Below are positions 35,635 through 46,915 of a DNA stretch of 64,000 nt, one piece after another (position 1 is the stretch's first letter; the number at the start of each line of letters is the position of its first letter). The position numbers and the translations under genes are program-made. The notes beneath the pieces are model-generated. The model had not been told where the DNA came from and did no database searches. It worked only from the letters and a program-made list of their open reading frames with translations. Source of the stretch: an uncultured Arenicella sp. (lineage in GTDB: Bacteria > Pseudomonadota > Gammaproteobacteria > Arenicellales > Arenicellaceae); the NCBI GenBank assembly GCA_937974565.1, contig CALJWL010000001.1:23219-87218 (forward strand), read 5' to 3'.

Positions 35635-37683
35635 TTAATAACTTTCTGCATGCTCCGTCAGTAAGTTTTTTTGGGCATTAAACCCACCCTCAGGCCTGTC
35701 AATTACTTTTATGTATCCGCCATCAGAATTGAGTAACCATGCGTTTTCAGTGTCTTGCAAATAATTATTGAGGTCCTGTATCACTCTTGATTTTAATTCG
35801 TTATCTAAAATGGGCGTGCATTGTTCAATACGATTGCGTAGGTTTCTTGGCATTAAGTCGGCGCTGGATAAAAATACTTCACTTTCATTGTCCGCATTTT
35901 CAAAATAAAACACCCTGGCATGCTCTAAAAAGCGACCGACAATAGAACGCACCTCTATGTTTTCAGACAGGCCTTCGATGCCCGGTCTTAAACAACAGAT
36001 TCCGCGAACAATCAGGTGTATTTTTACGCCAGATTGAGATGCACGATACAAGGCATCGATAATGCTCTGACTCGATAGCCCGTTAATTTTGGCAATGATC
36101 TTGGCGGGTTTACCGTTTTCCGCGTTTTGTATTTCTCGTTCTGTTCGTTCGATGAACATCTGCGCTATGCCATAGGGGGATTGGTGCAAGCGGCTTAGTT
36201 GTGGGTTCGAGCCTTGTGTGGTTAACTGCATGAACAGTTCATGAACATCTTGAGTAATGTCTTTCTCGCAGGTCAGTAATCCGTAGTCGGTGTAAGTTCG
36301 AGTGTTTCCTTGGTGGTAGTTTCCCGTTCCAAGATGAACATAACGCTTAAGCTTACTGTGTTCTCGGCGCACAATCATAAGCATTTTCGCGTGGGTTTTT
36401 TTGCCCACTAGGCCGTAAACCACATGGGCGCCGGCATTTTGCAGCTTTTCGGCCGTTGCCAAATTATTTTGTTCGTCGAATCTGGCCATCAGTTCTACAA
36501 TGACAGTGACTTCTTTACCAGCTCTGGCGGCATCGCATAACAGTTCGACAAGCACCGACTCCGCCCCAGTTCTGTAGAGCGTTTGTTTGATAACCAGCAC
36601 ATCGGGGTCGGCTGCGGCTTGTCGAATTAATTCGACAACCGGCGCAAAAGACTGAAAAGGGTGGTGCAGTAAAATGTCACCATTATTAATGGCTTCAAAC
36701 GCATTGTGTTGACCAAGGTAGTTGGGGATTGATGGAGTAAAATTTTGATACTTTATTTGAGGGCGATTAACTAAATCGCCAAGCCCGATCAAACGGTTTA
36801 AGTTGACAGGCCCATCCACTTGGTAAATAAAGTCATTATTTATTTGGAAGCGTTCTTTTAAGAAGTTGATGATTCGTTTAGGGCAGTTTTTCGACACTTC
36901 CAAGCGTATTGCTTCACCATACAATCTGGAAGGTAATTCGCCTTCCAGTGTGCGTGCTAAATCCTCAACTTCTTCAAGATCCACGTAGAGATCACTGTTT
37001 CGCGTGATGCGAAATTGATAACAACCCAATACTTCAACATTGGCAAATAACTTATTGATATTGGCATGGATAATGGATGACAGATACACGTATTCGTATT
37101 CGCTGCCGCACAACTCTTCCGGCAGTCTAATGAAACGCGGTAATGCGCGTGGTGCGGGCACCACGGCGATATTGTGCGTGTCGTCTCGTTCTGGGTCGTG
37201 AAGATCAACGACAATACTCAAACCTTTATTGATGGTAAGCGGAAAGGGGTGTGCGGGGTCCAAACGTATTGGTGTCAATATGGGCAGAACTTCGCGTTTA
37301 AAGTAACTTTTAAGCCATTTTTTTTGCTCATTAGACCATTTGCTGCGTGGCAAAAATTCAATGCCATGCTTACTCAGCTGCGGCATGACTTCATCGTTAA
37401 GCACTTGGTATTGTTGTTGCACCAGGTGTCGAGTTCGCTCACTAATTTTTTCCAATGCGGCACTGGGCGTTAAACCGTCTACGCCTTCAGCGGAAATAGC
37501 ACTTTCGGCTATTGCTTTTAAACCTGATACGCGTATTTCAAAAAACTCATCCAGATTTGAGCTAAATATGCACAAAAATTTCAGCCGCTCGAGTAACGGC
37601 GTTTTGGGGTTCATTGCCATATTTAGAACCCTTTCGTTGAATGACAATAAACTGAGTTCGACGTGTAAATACGGGTTAAGCAT
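35635..37683 (-). CDS. ppk1: Polyphosphate kinase 1
   Basis: 682 aa from the ATG at 37683, whose protein starts MLNPYLHVELSLLSFNERVL like other PPK1 proteins; the longer frame from 37764 adds 27 unlikely residues. The four-domain PPK1 layout is visible: N domain (LSFNERVL...NLDEFFEIRV), head domain, and two phospholipase-D-like catalytic domains with the phospho-His loop KKTHAKMLMIVRRE and, later, HLGTGNYHQGNTRTYTDYGLLT and VFLSSADLMPRNLRNRIE. It makes polyphosphate from ATP reversibly, at the membrane. It is transcribed towards ppx, its metabolic counterpart. Confidence 0.96.
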   Translation of the reverse strand: MLNPYLHVELSLLSFNERVLNMAMNPKTPLLERLKFLCIFSSNLDEFFEIRVSGLKAIAESAISAEGVDGLTPSAALEKISERTRHLVQQQYQVLNDEVMPQLSKHGIEFLPRSKWSNEQKKWLKSYFKREVLPILTPIRLDPAHPFPLTINKGLSIVVDLHDPERDDTHNIAVVPAPRALPRFIRLPEELCGSEYEYVYLSSIIHANINKLFANVEVLGCYQFRITRNSDLYVDLEEVEDLARTLEGELPSRLYGEAIRLEVSKNCPKRIINFLKERFQINNDFIYQVDGPVNLNRLIGLGDLVNRPQIKYQNFTPSIPNYLGQHNAFEAINNGDILLHHPFQSFAPVVELIRQAAADPDVLVIKQTLYRTGAESVLVELLCDAARAGKEVTVIVELMARFDEQNNLATAEKLQNAGAHVVYGLVGKKTHAKMLMIVRREHSKLKRYVHLGTGNYHQGNTRTYTDYGLLTCEKDITQDVHELFMQLTTQGSNPQLSRLHQSPYGIAQMFIERTEREIQNAENGKPAKIIAKINGLSSQSIIDALYRASQSGVKIHLIVRGICCLRPGIEGLSENIEVRSIVGRFLEHARVFYFENADNESEVFLSSADLMPRNLRNRIEQCTPILDNELKSRVIQDLNNYLQDTENAWLLNSDGGYIKVIDRPEGGFNAQKNLLTEHAESY

Positions 37684-38253
37684 GATGATATTAGTTGTCC
37701 CTAAATTATAGAGGTTATTTGAGTTTGGCTTGAAGTGTATGGTTGTCGACCAGCCAACGTGCATCAGCGAATCATCGCTAGTTAAGGGCTGTCTAAACGG
37801 CCGATTGTTAAGTTGAGATTGGTGTGCATATTCTGAAGCCGATTTGTTACAAGCGTGCTGTGGTTGCCAGATAAAGGACCTTAGGCCATTGAAGTTAGAG
37901 GCGTTAATAGTTTATCATTATTTCATCTGTTGGCTTAATTATGATCGCCAAACAGGTTCGCTCTTATTTAAAGTGCCTTGGGTTTGAATAGACGTTCATT
38001 TGATCTCGTTTTATTACGAGAGGAGACTGGATAAATGAATATTCAAACCGGTTAAACTCCCATCGTGCAGGCTTATGGGTGTGCTTGATGGCACTTTGTA
38101 GCGCCCTTCATAATAGTAGACCCCGCAAATTAAATTTGTCTGACAGGTGGCTGACCTAATGCGGGCTGTTAATAAAAGAGACATCAACGCAATAGCTCTA
38201 ACTTTTTTAGGGCTTAGGCCAGTGTGCGCATGGTCCATGCTGGCTTATGTTAA
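37684..38253. other. Intergenic region between divergent ppk1 and aroG
   Basis: 570 bases, no intact gene. It should hold both promoters. Before aroG, a tiny frame (ATG at 38035 with a GAGAGGAG Shine-Dalgarno site, six codons) is present but does not contain runs of aromatic codons, so an attenuator leader peptide is not supported. A weak inverted repeat (ccccgca / tgcggg) lies within about 38130-38170. No Pho-box match was recognised in front of ppk1. Confidence 0.4.
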
Positions 38254-39336
38254 ATGAAACGTAGAAAATCGATGAAACAAACTGACGATACCCGAATTGC
38301 AAAGACCCGAGAGTTAGTCTCTCCTGTCATCGTTCACGAGCAATTTCCTATTACCGAAACAGCCGCCGAAACCACGGCAAAAGCCCGTGAAGAAATACAA
38401 GCTGTGATGGCGGGTGATGATGAGCGTTTAGTGGTGGTGGTTGGCCCGTGTTCAATACACGACCCTAAATCAGCCTTAGAATACGCAGAGCGCTTATTCA
38501 AATTAAAACAGGAGTTGGCTGAAGACTTGGTGGTTGTTATGCGGGTTTATTTTGAAAAGCCGCGTACCACGGTTGGTTGGAAAGGGTTGATAAATGACCC
38601 AGACCTTAATAACAGCTTTAACGTGAATCGAGGTATCGGCATTGCGCGTAATTTATTGTTATCCATTAATGATCTTGGCGTGCCTGCCGGTTGTGAATAC
38701 TTGGATTTGATTACCCCTCAATACACGGGTGATATTGTTTCTTGGGGAGCAATTGGCGCTCGAACCACGGAGAGCCAGTGTCATCGTGAGTTGGCATCAG
38801 GCCTTTCTTGCCCAGTGGGGTTCAAAAATGGTACGGGCGGAGATCTTAAAATTGCAGTGGATGCGATCGGGGCGGCAAGTAACCCCCATCATTTTTTATC
38901 AGTGACCAAAGAGGGCCGCACGGCGATTGTTGAAAGTACCGGCAATAAATTTACGCACATCATTTTGCGCGGCGGTGCCGGTGAGCCGAATTATTCCGCT
39001 GACCACGTAGAGCAGTCGGCTCAAATGCTAGAGAAGGCAGGGTTACGCCCTAATATTATGATTGATTTTAGCCATGCCAATTCTTACAAAACGCCGTCAA
39101 GACAGCGTGAAGTGTGCGACAGTGTATGCCAGCAAATAGAAGCCGGAGAGTCACGCGTGTTTGGCATTATGATTGAATCTCATTTGGTTGAGGGCACGCA
39201 AAAAGTGGTGGAAGGCCAACAACTTGTCTATGGGCAGAGCATCACCGACGGTTGCATTGGGTGGGCTGAAACAGAAGAACTTTGCCGAAATCTTGCAAAT
39301 GCGGTACGATCAAGACGTTCATTAAAAGCGGCATAG
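38254..39336 (+). CDS. aroG: 3-deoxy-7-phosphoheptulonate (DAHP) synthase, class I
   Basis: 360 aa; a second ATG six codons in (38272) is an equally good start and neither has a clear Shine-Dalgarno site. Class I AroF/G/H landmarks: VVVGPCSIHDPKSALEYAERL (about 62-82, with the metal-binding Cys), FEKPRTTVGWKGLINDPDLN (105-124), GARTTESQCHRELASGLSCP and GFKNGTGG, plus IMIDFSHANS near the end. It condenses PEP and erythrose 4-phosphate, the first step of aromatic amino acid synthesis. Which of Phe/Tyr/Trp inhibits it cannot be told. Further aro genes follow on the same strand. Confidence 0.94.
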   Translation: MKRRKSMKQTDDTRIAKTRELVSPVIVHEQFPITETAAETTAKAREEIQAVMAGDDERLVVVVGPCSIHDPKSALEYAERLFKLKQELAEDLVVVMRVYFEKPRTTVGWKGLINDPDLNNSFNVNRGIGIARNLLLSINDLGVPAGCEYLDLITPQYTGDIVSWGAIGARTTESQCHRELASGLSCPVGFKNGTGGDLKIAVDAIGAASNPHHFLSVTKEGRTAIVESTGNKFTHIILRGGAGEPNYSADHVEQSAQMLEKAGLRPNIMIDFSHANSYKTPSRQREVCDSVCQQIEAGESRVFGIMIESHLVEGTQKVVEGQQLVYGQSITDGCIGWAETEELCRNLANAVRSRRSLKAA

Positions 39337-39557
39337 AAATACAACGGCGTATGATTGAGGATTTAACCGTGGCATCACAACGGTTTTACAATCACTTTTA
39401 ACGTGTGTGATATTAGCTTAACCCGCCGAAATGGACCTTGGGATGCTAAGTGTGTTATGCACTTAAGTATAAAATTGATTATAAATAATAGAGAGTTTCG
39501 GTCTGTGAGTGAGATCATTCGCGATGCTGCGATGTGGTCTCAGGCTCTCGATAAACG

Positions 39558-40415
39558 ATGGATTATGATTTGAAACGATTTGCACTATTGGGGGAACCGC
39601 TGGGTCATAGTTTAAGTCCAGCACTGCATAAGGCGATTTATCGCCAACTCGAAATTGATGATGCGTCCTATCGAACCGTTGAGTTGCCTGAAGAGCGGCT
39701 TAAAAGTTTTTTTTCAGGGTTTCGCGTCGGCGGTTTTGATGGTGTGAATGTGACCACGCCGCACAAAGCAGCGGTGATACCCATGCTTGATGAAGTGGAC
39801 ATGAAAGCCAATCTAATTGAGGCGGTCAACTGCATTAACCGAGTCAACAATAAACTTACTGGTTACAACACGGACATCTTAGGATTTGCCTACTCTTTAC
39901 GGCAAACAGGGTTGGACGTTGAAGATAACCGCTTCGCTATTATCGGTGCGGGCGGTAGTGCTCAAGCGGTGGGTGCTGTATTAGCGGAAGGCGGTGCGAA
40001 ACACGTCAGCATTATTAATCGGTCAGAAGACCGAGCAGAAAAACTTAAATCCACTATTTTGGCAGTCAATCAAGAAGTTGAAGTGTCTATCCATGGTTAC
40101 AATGATCTGGGTGGCTCGAGTGAATTTGATTGCGTTGTAAATTCAACCACGGTTGGTATGAGTCCAAATGTGAAAGACTCGCCCGTGGCAGACGTTTTTT
40201 TCAACAGCAATACATTGGCGTTTGATCTTATATATAACCCAAAACAGACCGCGTTTCTTGCGGCGGCTGCAAAAGCAGGGTGCAGCACGGTTAATGGAAT
40301 GCAAATGCTGGTGGCTCAAGCGGTTTATTCAGTAGAAATTTGGATGGGCGGTAATATTGTCGCTCATGTGGATATGAATGCGCTGGTAAGAGACCTAGAG
40401 AAGTTGATAAAATAG
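39558..40415 (+). CDS. aroE: Shikimate dehydrogenase
   Basis: 285 aa. Substrate-binding Ser/Lys motifs LGHSLSPALHK (residues 16-26) and VTTPHKAAVI (about 63-72, catalytic Lys), NTDILGF (catalytic Asp), NADPH loop IGAGGSAQAVGAVLA (about 126-140), and the C-terminal GMQMLVAQAVYSVEIW. It reduces 3-dehydroshikimate to shikimate, step 4 of the pathway. 222 bp separate it from aroG; 45 bp from aroB. Confidence 0.94.
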   Translation: MDYDLKRFALLGEPLGHSLSPALHKAIYRQLEIDDASYRTVELPEERLKSFFSGFRVGGFDGVNVTTPHKAAVIPMLDEVDMKANLIEAVNCINRVNNKLTGYNTDILGFAYSLRQTGLDVEDNRFAIIGAGGSAQAVGAVLAEGGAKHVSIINRSEDRAEKLKSTILAVNQEVEVSIHGYNDLGGSSEFDCVVNSTTVGMSPNVKDSPVADVFFNSNTLAFDLIYNPKQTAFLAAAAKAGCSTVNGMQMLVAQAVYSVEIWMGGNIVAHVDMNALVRDLEKLIK

Positions 40416-40460
40416 CGCCACTATTTTTCTACTCACACACGGTGATCGTGTGTCCTATCA

Positions 40461-41555
40461 ATGACTGGATTAACAACTCAAGTAGTTCCACTTGAATTAG
40501 GCGAACACTCCTACGATATTACCGTCGCTTACGGTTTAAAGGAACGATTGGCGGTTTTTCTTGAACCTTGGAATCAAGGCCAGCAATGGGTGGTTCTAAC
40601 TCAGCAAGCTATTTATGACTTGTATGCACCCATAATCGATTCGCTTAAAGACGCTGGCTTTACTATTTCACCGATCATTGTGCCTGGAGATGAATCGGCG
40701 AAAAATATTCGTTTTGCCGAAGATGTTTGGAGTCAGATGGTGGAGCTTGGTTGTGATCGGTCTTCCATTTTATTAGCCATGGGTGGGGGTGTGGTCGGTG
40801 ACCTGGGCGGTTTCGTTGCCGCCACTTACATGCGTGGCATTCCCTTTATTCAATTACCAACAACATTACTGGCCATGGTGGACTCTGCTATTGGCGGTAA
40901 AACGGCGGTAAATCTTCCTGCGGGCAAGAATTTAGTCGGAGTAATTTATCAACCTAAAGCCGTGTTGGTTGATCCGAGTTTTTTGGCGACACTGCCTAAA
41001 CGTAATGTGATTTCGTCGTTGGCCGAAGCCGTTAAATACGGATTTATTCGAGACTCGAAAATATACGACAATTTTGTTACCCGGTTTGACGACCTGGTTG
41101 GCATGCAAGATCAAGACCTTTTGGCTGATATTATTGCCAAAAGCTGCGCTATCAAGGCGCAAATCGTTTCAAACGATCAGTTTGAAGGGGGAGAGCGCAA
41201 GTTATTGAACTTCGGTCACACAATCGGGCATGCTTTTGAGACAATTCAAGAGTACGGCGGCTTGTATCACGGCGAAGCGGTGCTGTATGGAATGAAATGC
41301 GCAAGCCACATTTCATTTAAAAAAGGGCTGTTGAATGACGCCGAATACGATTCAGCGATGTCGGTGTTAAATCAATTTGAATTGCCAGAGTTGGGCAAGG
41401 TATCCCCTGAACGGGTTTTGGAGATTGTTTCTCACGACAAAAAGAACATCAACGGTACCCTAAGTTTTATCTTAGTCGATGGCATTGGTAACGGTGTTAT
41501 TAGCACCAGCGTGACACCTGAAGACATTGTTGAAAGTTTGGCTGTTGTTCAATGA
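40461..41555 (+). CDS. aroB: 3-dehydroquinate synthase
   Basis: 364 aa, normal length. NAD- and substrate-binding segment AMGGGVVGDLGGFVAATYMR (about 109-128), then FIQLPTTLLAMVDSAIGGKT, and metal-ligand motifs EAVKYGFI and LLNFGHTIGHAFE. It converts DAHP to 3-dehydroquinate, step 2 of the shikimate pathway. The start lies 45 bp after aroE, and aroQ follows 53 bp later, consistent with one transcript. Confidence 0.96.
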   Translation: MTGLTTQVVPLELGEHSYDITVAYGLKERLAVFLEPWNQGQQWVVLTQQAIYDLYAPIIDSLKDAGFTISPIIVPGDESAKNIRFAEDVWSQMVELGCDRSSILLAMGGGVVGDLGGFVAATYMRGIPFIQLPTTLLAMVDSAIGGKTAVNLPAGKNLVGVIYQPKAVLVDPSFLATLPKRNVISSLAEAVKYGFIRDSKIYDNFVTRFDDLVGMQDQDLLADIIAKSCAIKAQIVSNDQFEGGERKLLNFGHTIGHAFETIQEYGGLYHGEAVLYGMKCASHISFKKGLLNDAEYDSAMSVLNQFELPELGKVSPERVLEIVSHDKKNINGTLSFILVDGIGNGVISTSVTPEDIVESLAVVQ

Positions 41556-41608
41556 TTTTAATCAATGCAGTGAGCCTTATTTTCCACTCGATTAAGCATT
41601 AGGAAACC

Positions 41609-43238
<1,630 letters not shown>

Positions 43239-43464
43239 TCCGCGCTCGAAAAAACGCTATTTAGCGTAATTTTATGGCCGCAAGGGTTTTATTTGTGTTT
43301 GTAGGCCCTAGTTTAAGGTTTTATTAAAAAATTATCGACGAAGTTGGAATTGTTATAACAATGACGTCAAAACTCAATTTTTAAAAATAGCAAAGCAAAC
43401 AGCAAGATATCGGTAACCACGCGGTACCTTGCAAAGCGTAAATAGAAAATTCAGGTAAAACAGA

Positions 43465-43809
43465 ATGACACACATTATTGAGCAAAGCCTTAGTTTATTT
43501 ATCTCAGATGCGGCAGCGCAAACGGCTGGCGCAGGTGGTCCTAGCACCTTACAAGGCCTGTTGCCCATGGTCGCGTTGTTTGTGATCTTTTATTTTTTAT
43601 TGATTCGGCCTCAACAAAAGCGCCAAAAAGAACATAAAAACATGGTCTCTGGTTTAACCAAAGGCGATGAAGTGGTCACTATGGGAGGCGTGCTGGGTAA
43701 GATCAAAGAAGTTGACGACAATTTCATTACCTTGGAAATTGCTAAGGACGTCATTATTCGCGTTCAGCGTCAGTCTGTGCAAGCCATGATGCCCAAGGGA
43801 ACCGTCTAA
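43465..43809 (+). CDS. yajC: YajC, Sec translocon accessory protein
   Basis: 114 aa. One membrane helix (about 32-51, MVALFVIFYFLLIRPQQKR) followed by the YajC cytoplasmic signature KEHKNMVSGLTKGDEVVTMGGVLGKI. YajC forms a complex with SecD and SecF at the inner membrane. Located directly before secD, as in most gammaproteobacteria. Confidence 0.95.
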   Translation: MTHIIEQSLSLFISDAAAQTAGAGGPSTLQGLLPMVALFVIFYFLLIRPQQKRQKEHKNMVSGLTKGDEVVTMGGVLGKIKEVDDNFITLEIAKDVIIRVQRQSVQAMMPKGTV

Positions 43810-43908
43810 TCAGACAGTCCTGTTGCGCCCTGATTAAGCCTTGAATAATACTCGACAGTAACTTTATTTAAAGTTTCTTACTTTAGCACTCAGCTTATAA
43901 AACGCTTT

Positions 43909-45771
43909 ATGAATAGAAACCCCGTATGGAAATACTTTGTCCTAATGCTTATTTTGGCATTCGGGGCGATCTACGCCACGCCTAATTTGTTTCAGGCCGC
44001 ACCTGGCGTGCAGGTTATAGGCGACAAAACACGTAATATCGTCGTCGATGATGAAGTGCTGGGGCGAGTCGATAGAGCGCTTAAAAGTAACGGCATTGAA
44101 GTGAATTCGATTAGTTTGCAGGCAAGTAAGATCAAAGCCACGCTACAGTCAGAAGACGACCAAACTAATGCTCGCGAGATATTGAAACGCGAATTGGGGC
44201 GCGATTATCCGGTTGCGATCACTGACTTTCAAACAGCGCCTGGTTGGCTGCAAAGTTTAGGCGGAGCCCCGATGTACCTTGGTCTCGATTTGCGCGGAGG
44301 CGTTCATTTCTTATTGCAAGTTGATATGGAAGAGGCAGAGCGCAAAGCGATCGATAACTACCAACAAGATATTCGCACAGTACTTAGAGAAAACAAACTC
44401 TATAATTCCGGTGTTAATCGCAATGGTTCAGGCTTTGTTGTGAGCTTTAAGACAGAAGAATTGAGAGACAAAGCGTTAACCGAAGCGATTAAAACCTTTG
44501 GTGAACTAGAGTTAAAAGATTCTGAAAGAGACGGTAAATTTTTGCTTACACTGTCGTTGACTGAAGCATCGATTGCTGAGGTACGCAAAGCGGCACTGAA
44601 AAAGAACATTGAGGCTTTACGAAACCGCGTGGATCAACTGGGCGTTTCAGAACCCGTAATTCAACAACAAGGGACAGACCGAATTGTGGTGCAGTTGCCG
44701 GGCGTGAAAGACCCTGAGCTTGCAAAAGAAATATTGGGTAAAACGGCCACCTTAGAAGTGCGCATGGTTGATGAAGATAACGCAATTGAATCCAGCGTTC
44801 GGGGCCGTGTGCCAGCTGGGTCAAAACGCTTTTCATATCGAGATGGTCGTTCCATTTTGTTGAAGAAAAGGTTGCTTTATTCAGGCGATAATATCATCGA
44901 TGCCAGCGCCGGTATCGACCAACAAGGCGGTGGGCAGGTTGTGCATATCACCTTGGACGCAAAGGGCGCTTCAATAAATTCCGATGTTACCGGCAAGAAT
45001 ATCGGTAAACGAATGGCCGTGGTGTATGTGGAGGTTCAAACACAGAGTAAAATAAACTCATCCGGCGAAGAAGTTGTTTCTAGAAAGAGAATTGAGGAAG
45101 TGATTACGGCCCCGGTCATCAACGACCAGTTGGGCGCGCGCTTTCAAATTACCGGCCTTAACGAACCTGGTGAAGCGCAAAGTCTGGCTTTATTATTAAG
45201 AGCTGGTTCATTGGCCGCCCCCGTTTATATTGTTGAAGAACGCACCGTTGGCCCTAGTTTGGGTGCCGAAAATATTGAAAAAGGTTTTAAATCGGTGGTG
45301 ATCGGTTTTGCATTAGTACTCGTATTTATGGTGCTTTACTATCGCTTGTTTGGCATGGTAGCCAGTTTCGCATTGACGCTAAATTTGGTCATTATTGTCG
45401 CCGTTCTTTCGCTTTTACAGGCGACACTGACGCTACCTGGGGTGGCTGGTATGGTATTGACCGTTGGTATGGCGGTGGATGCCAATGTACTCATATTTGA
45501 GCGCATTCGTGAAGAAATTAAAGCGGGCTCAAGCCCTCAATTGGCCATACATCGAGGCTATGATAATGCGTTTTCTACCATTATTGATGCCAACTTAACC
45601 ACCCTAATTGCCGCGCTGGTACTTTTTAATTTTGGCACAGGGCCAATTAAAGGCTTTGCGATTACGTTAAGTATTGGTATCGCCACATCCATGTTAACCG
45701 CAATTTTTGTTTCACGTATCTTGGTCAACTTTTTTTACGGCAAACGTCGTTTAGAAACCTTGGCGATTTAG
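43909..45771 (+). CDS. secD: SecD protein translocase subunit
   Basis: 620 aa. N-terminal helix (WKYFVLMLILAFGAIYATPN), then a large periplasmic P1 domain with the YLGLDLRGGVHFLLQVDM start and the ALRNRVDQLGVSEPVIQQQG repeat. Five C-terminal helices carry GPSLGAENIEKGFKSVVIGF, GMVLTVGMAVDANVLIFERI and TLIAALVLFNFGTGPIKGFA. SecDF uses proton (or sodium) flow to pull exported proteins; marine relatives can use Na+. Next gene is secF, 23 bp away. Confidence 0.97.
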   Translation: MNRNPVWKYFVLMLILAFGAIYATPNLFQAAPGVQVIGDKTRNIVVDDEVLGRVDRALKSNGIEVNSISLQASKIKATLQSEDDQTNAREILKRELGRDYPVAITDFQTAPGWLQSLGGAPMYLGLDLRGGVHFLLQVDMEEAERKAIDNYQQDIRTVLRENKLYNSGVNRNGSGFVVSFKTEELRDKALTEAIKTFGELELKDSERDGKFLLTLSLTEASIAEVRKAALKKNIEALRNRVDQLGVSEPVIQQQGTDRIVVQLPGVKDPELAKEILGKTATLEVRMVDEDNAIESSVRGRVPAGSKRFSYRDGRSILLKKRLLYSGDNIIDASAGIDQQGGGQVVHITLDAKGASINSDVTGKNIGKRMAVVYVEVQTQSKINSSGEEVVSRKRIEEVITAPVINDQLGARFQITGLNEPGEAQSLALLLRAGSLAAPVYIVEERTVGPSLGAENIEKGFKSVVIGFALVLVFMVLYYRLFGMVASFALTLNLVIIVAVLSLLQATLTLPGVAGMVLTVGMAVDANVLIFERIREEIKAGSSPQLAIHRGYDNAFSTIIDANLTTLIAALVLFNFGTGPIKGFAITLSIGIATSMLTAIFVSRILVNFFYGKRRLETLAI

Positions 45772-45794
45772 TATTTATTAACAGGTAAAAGACT

Positions 45795-46745
45795 ATGCAA
45801 CTGCTTGCAAATGAGACCAAGATCAAGTTTATCGGCTTGCGCTATGGCGCACTGGTTATATCCCTATTGCTTATTGTTTCGGGAATATACTCGTTATCCA
45901 CCAAAGGCTTAAACCTCGGCATTGATTTTTCAGGTGGTACTAAGGTCGAGTTAATTTACCCTCAAGATGTAGCGATTGAAGACGTTCGCTCAGAGCTAAC
46001 TAACGGCGGTTACGATGACGCCGTTGTACAGTACTTTGGTTCTAATAAAGACATCTTGATTCGAATACCTTTGTCTGAACAAAACAGTGATGTTGATTCT
46101 AGCTCACGTTTGGTGGAACACTTGAATTCGTCAAGCTTAGGTGTGGCGGTGTTGCGCAGCGTCGAGTTTGTTGGGCCGACCTTCGGGCGTGAGCTGTTTG
46201 AGAAAGGGATTTTAGCGCTAGTCTACTCACTCATTGGTGTAATGATTTACGTGGCTTTTCGCTTTGAGTGGAAGTTTTCTCTTGGCTCAGTGGTCGCCTT
46301 AATTCACGACATTATTATCACTTTGGGCGTGTTTTCTATTATTGGTTTGGAGTTCAGCTTGCCCGTGCTTGCTGCACTGTTAGCCGTGATCGGTTATTCC
46401 TTAAACGATACGATTGTGGTTTTTGATCGTATCCGTGAAAATTTTAGAAAGTTACGCGAGGCTGACACTGAAGAAATTATGGACATTTCCATTAACCAGA
46501 CTTTGCCTAGAACGATTCTTACGTCGTTGACCACATTGCTGGTATTGGCGGCACTTTATTTTTATGGCGGTGATGCCCTAAATGGCTTTGCTGCTACGTT
46601 GATTATCGGTGTGTTGATCGGTACTTATTCTTCCATTTTTGTAGCAAGCCCAACCGTGTTAACGTTAGGGGCCAAACCTGATGACCTCATTCAAGAAGTG
46701 GTTGAGAAAGAAGGGGCCGAACACCCAGATATGTACATGCCCTAA
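45795..46745 (+). CDS. secF: SecF protein translocase subunit
   Basis: 316 aa, six membrane helices. Family motifs LNLGIDFSGGTKVEL (about 39-53), EFVGPTFGREL, LIGVMIYVAFRFEWKFSLG, LLAVIGYSLNDTIVVFDRIREN and TSLTTLLVLAALYFYGG are all present. It works as a heterodimer with SecD at the Sec translocon. Last gene of the tgt-yajC-secD-secF block. Confidence 0.97.
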   Translation: MQLLANETKIKFIGLRYGALVISLLLIVSGIYSLSTKGLNLGIDFSGGTKVELIYPQDVAIEDVRSELTNGGYDDAVVQYFGSNKDILIRIPLSEQNSDVDSSSRLVEHLNSSSLGVAVLRSVEFVGPTFGRELFEKGILALVYSLIGVMIYVAFRFEWKFSLGSVVALIHDIIITLGVFSIIGLEFSLPVLAALLAVIGYSLNDTIVVFDRIRENFRKLREADTEEIMDISINQTLPRTILTSLTTLLVLAALYFYGGDALNGFAATLIIGVLIGTYSSIFVASPTVLTLGAKPDDLIQEVVEKEGAEHPDMYMP

Positions 46746-46915
46746 ACCGGTTTGCAATGCAGAAATTAAGTAAAGCGAGGTCATCAAGTTGCCTAAGAAG
46801 GGTTTAGCAATACAACGATCGATTAATATGCATAACAAGATGTGCCCGTTTAACTTACGCCTGAGTTATCCAGGGCACATCTGAACAGTTTCTAAATTTT
46901 TCGTGGAGAAATCTG

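Noticed and set aside
38014..38238. A 74-codon minus-strand frame and a six-codon leader before aroG
   Set aside because: The minus frame has no support; the mini-frame has no aromatic codon run or attenuator-like hairpin pair, so an attenuation leader is not claimed.
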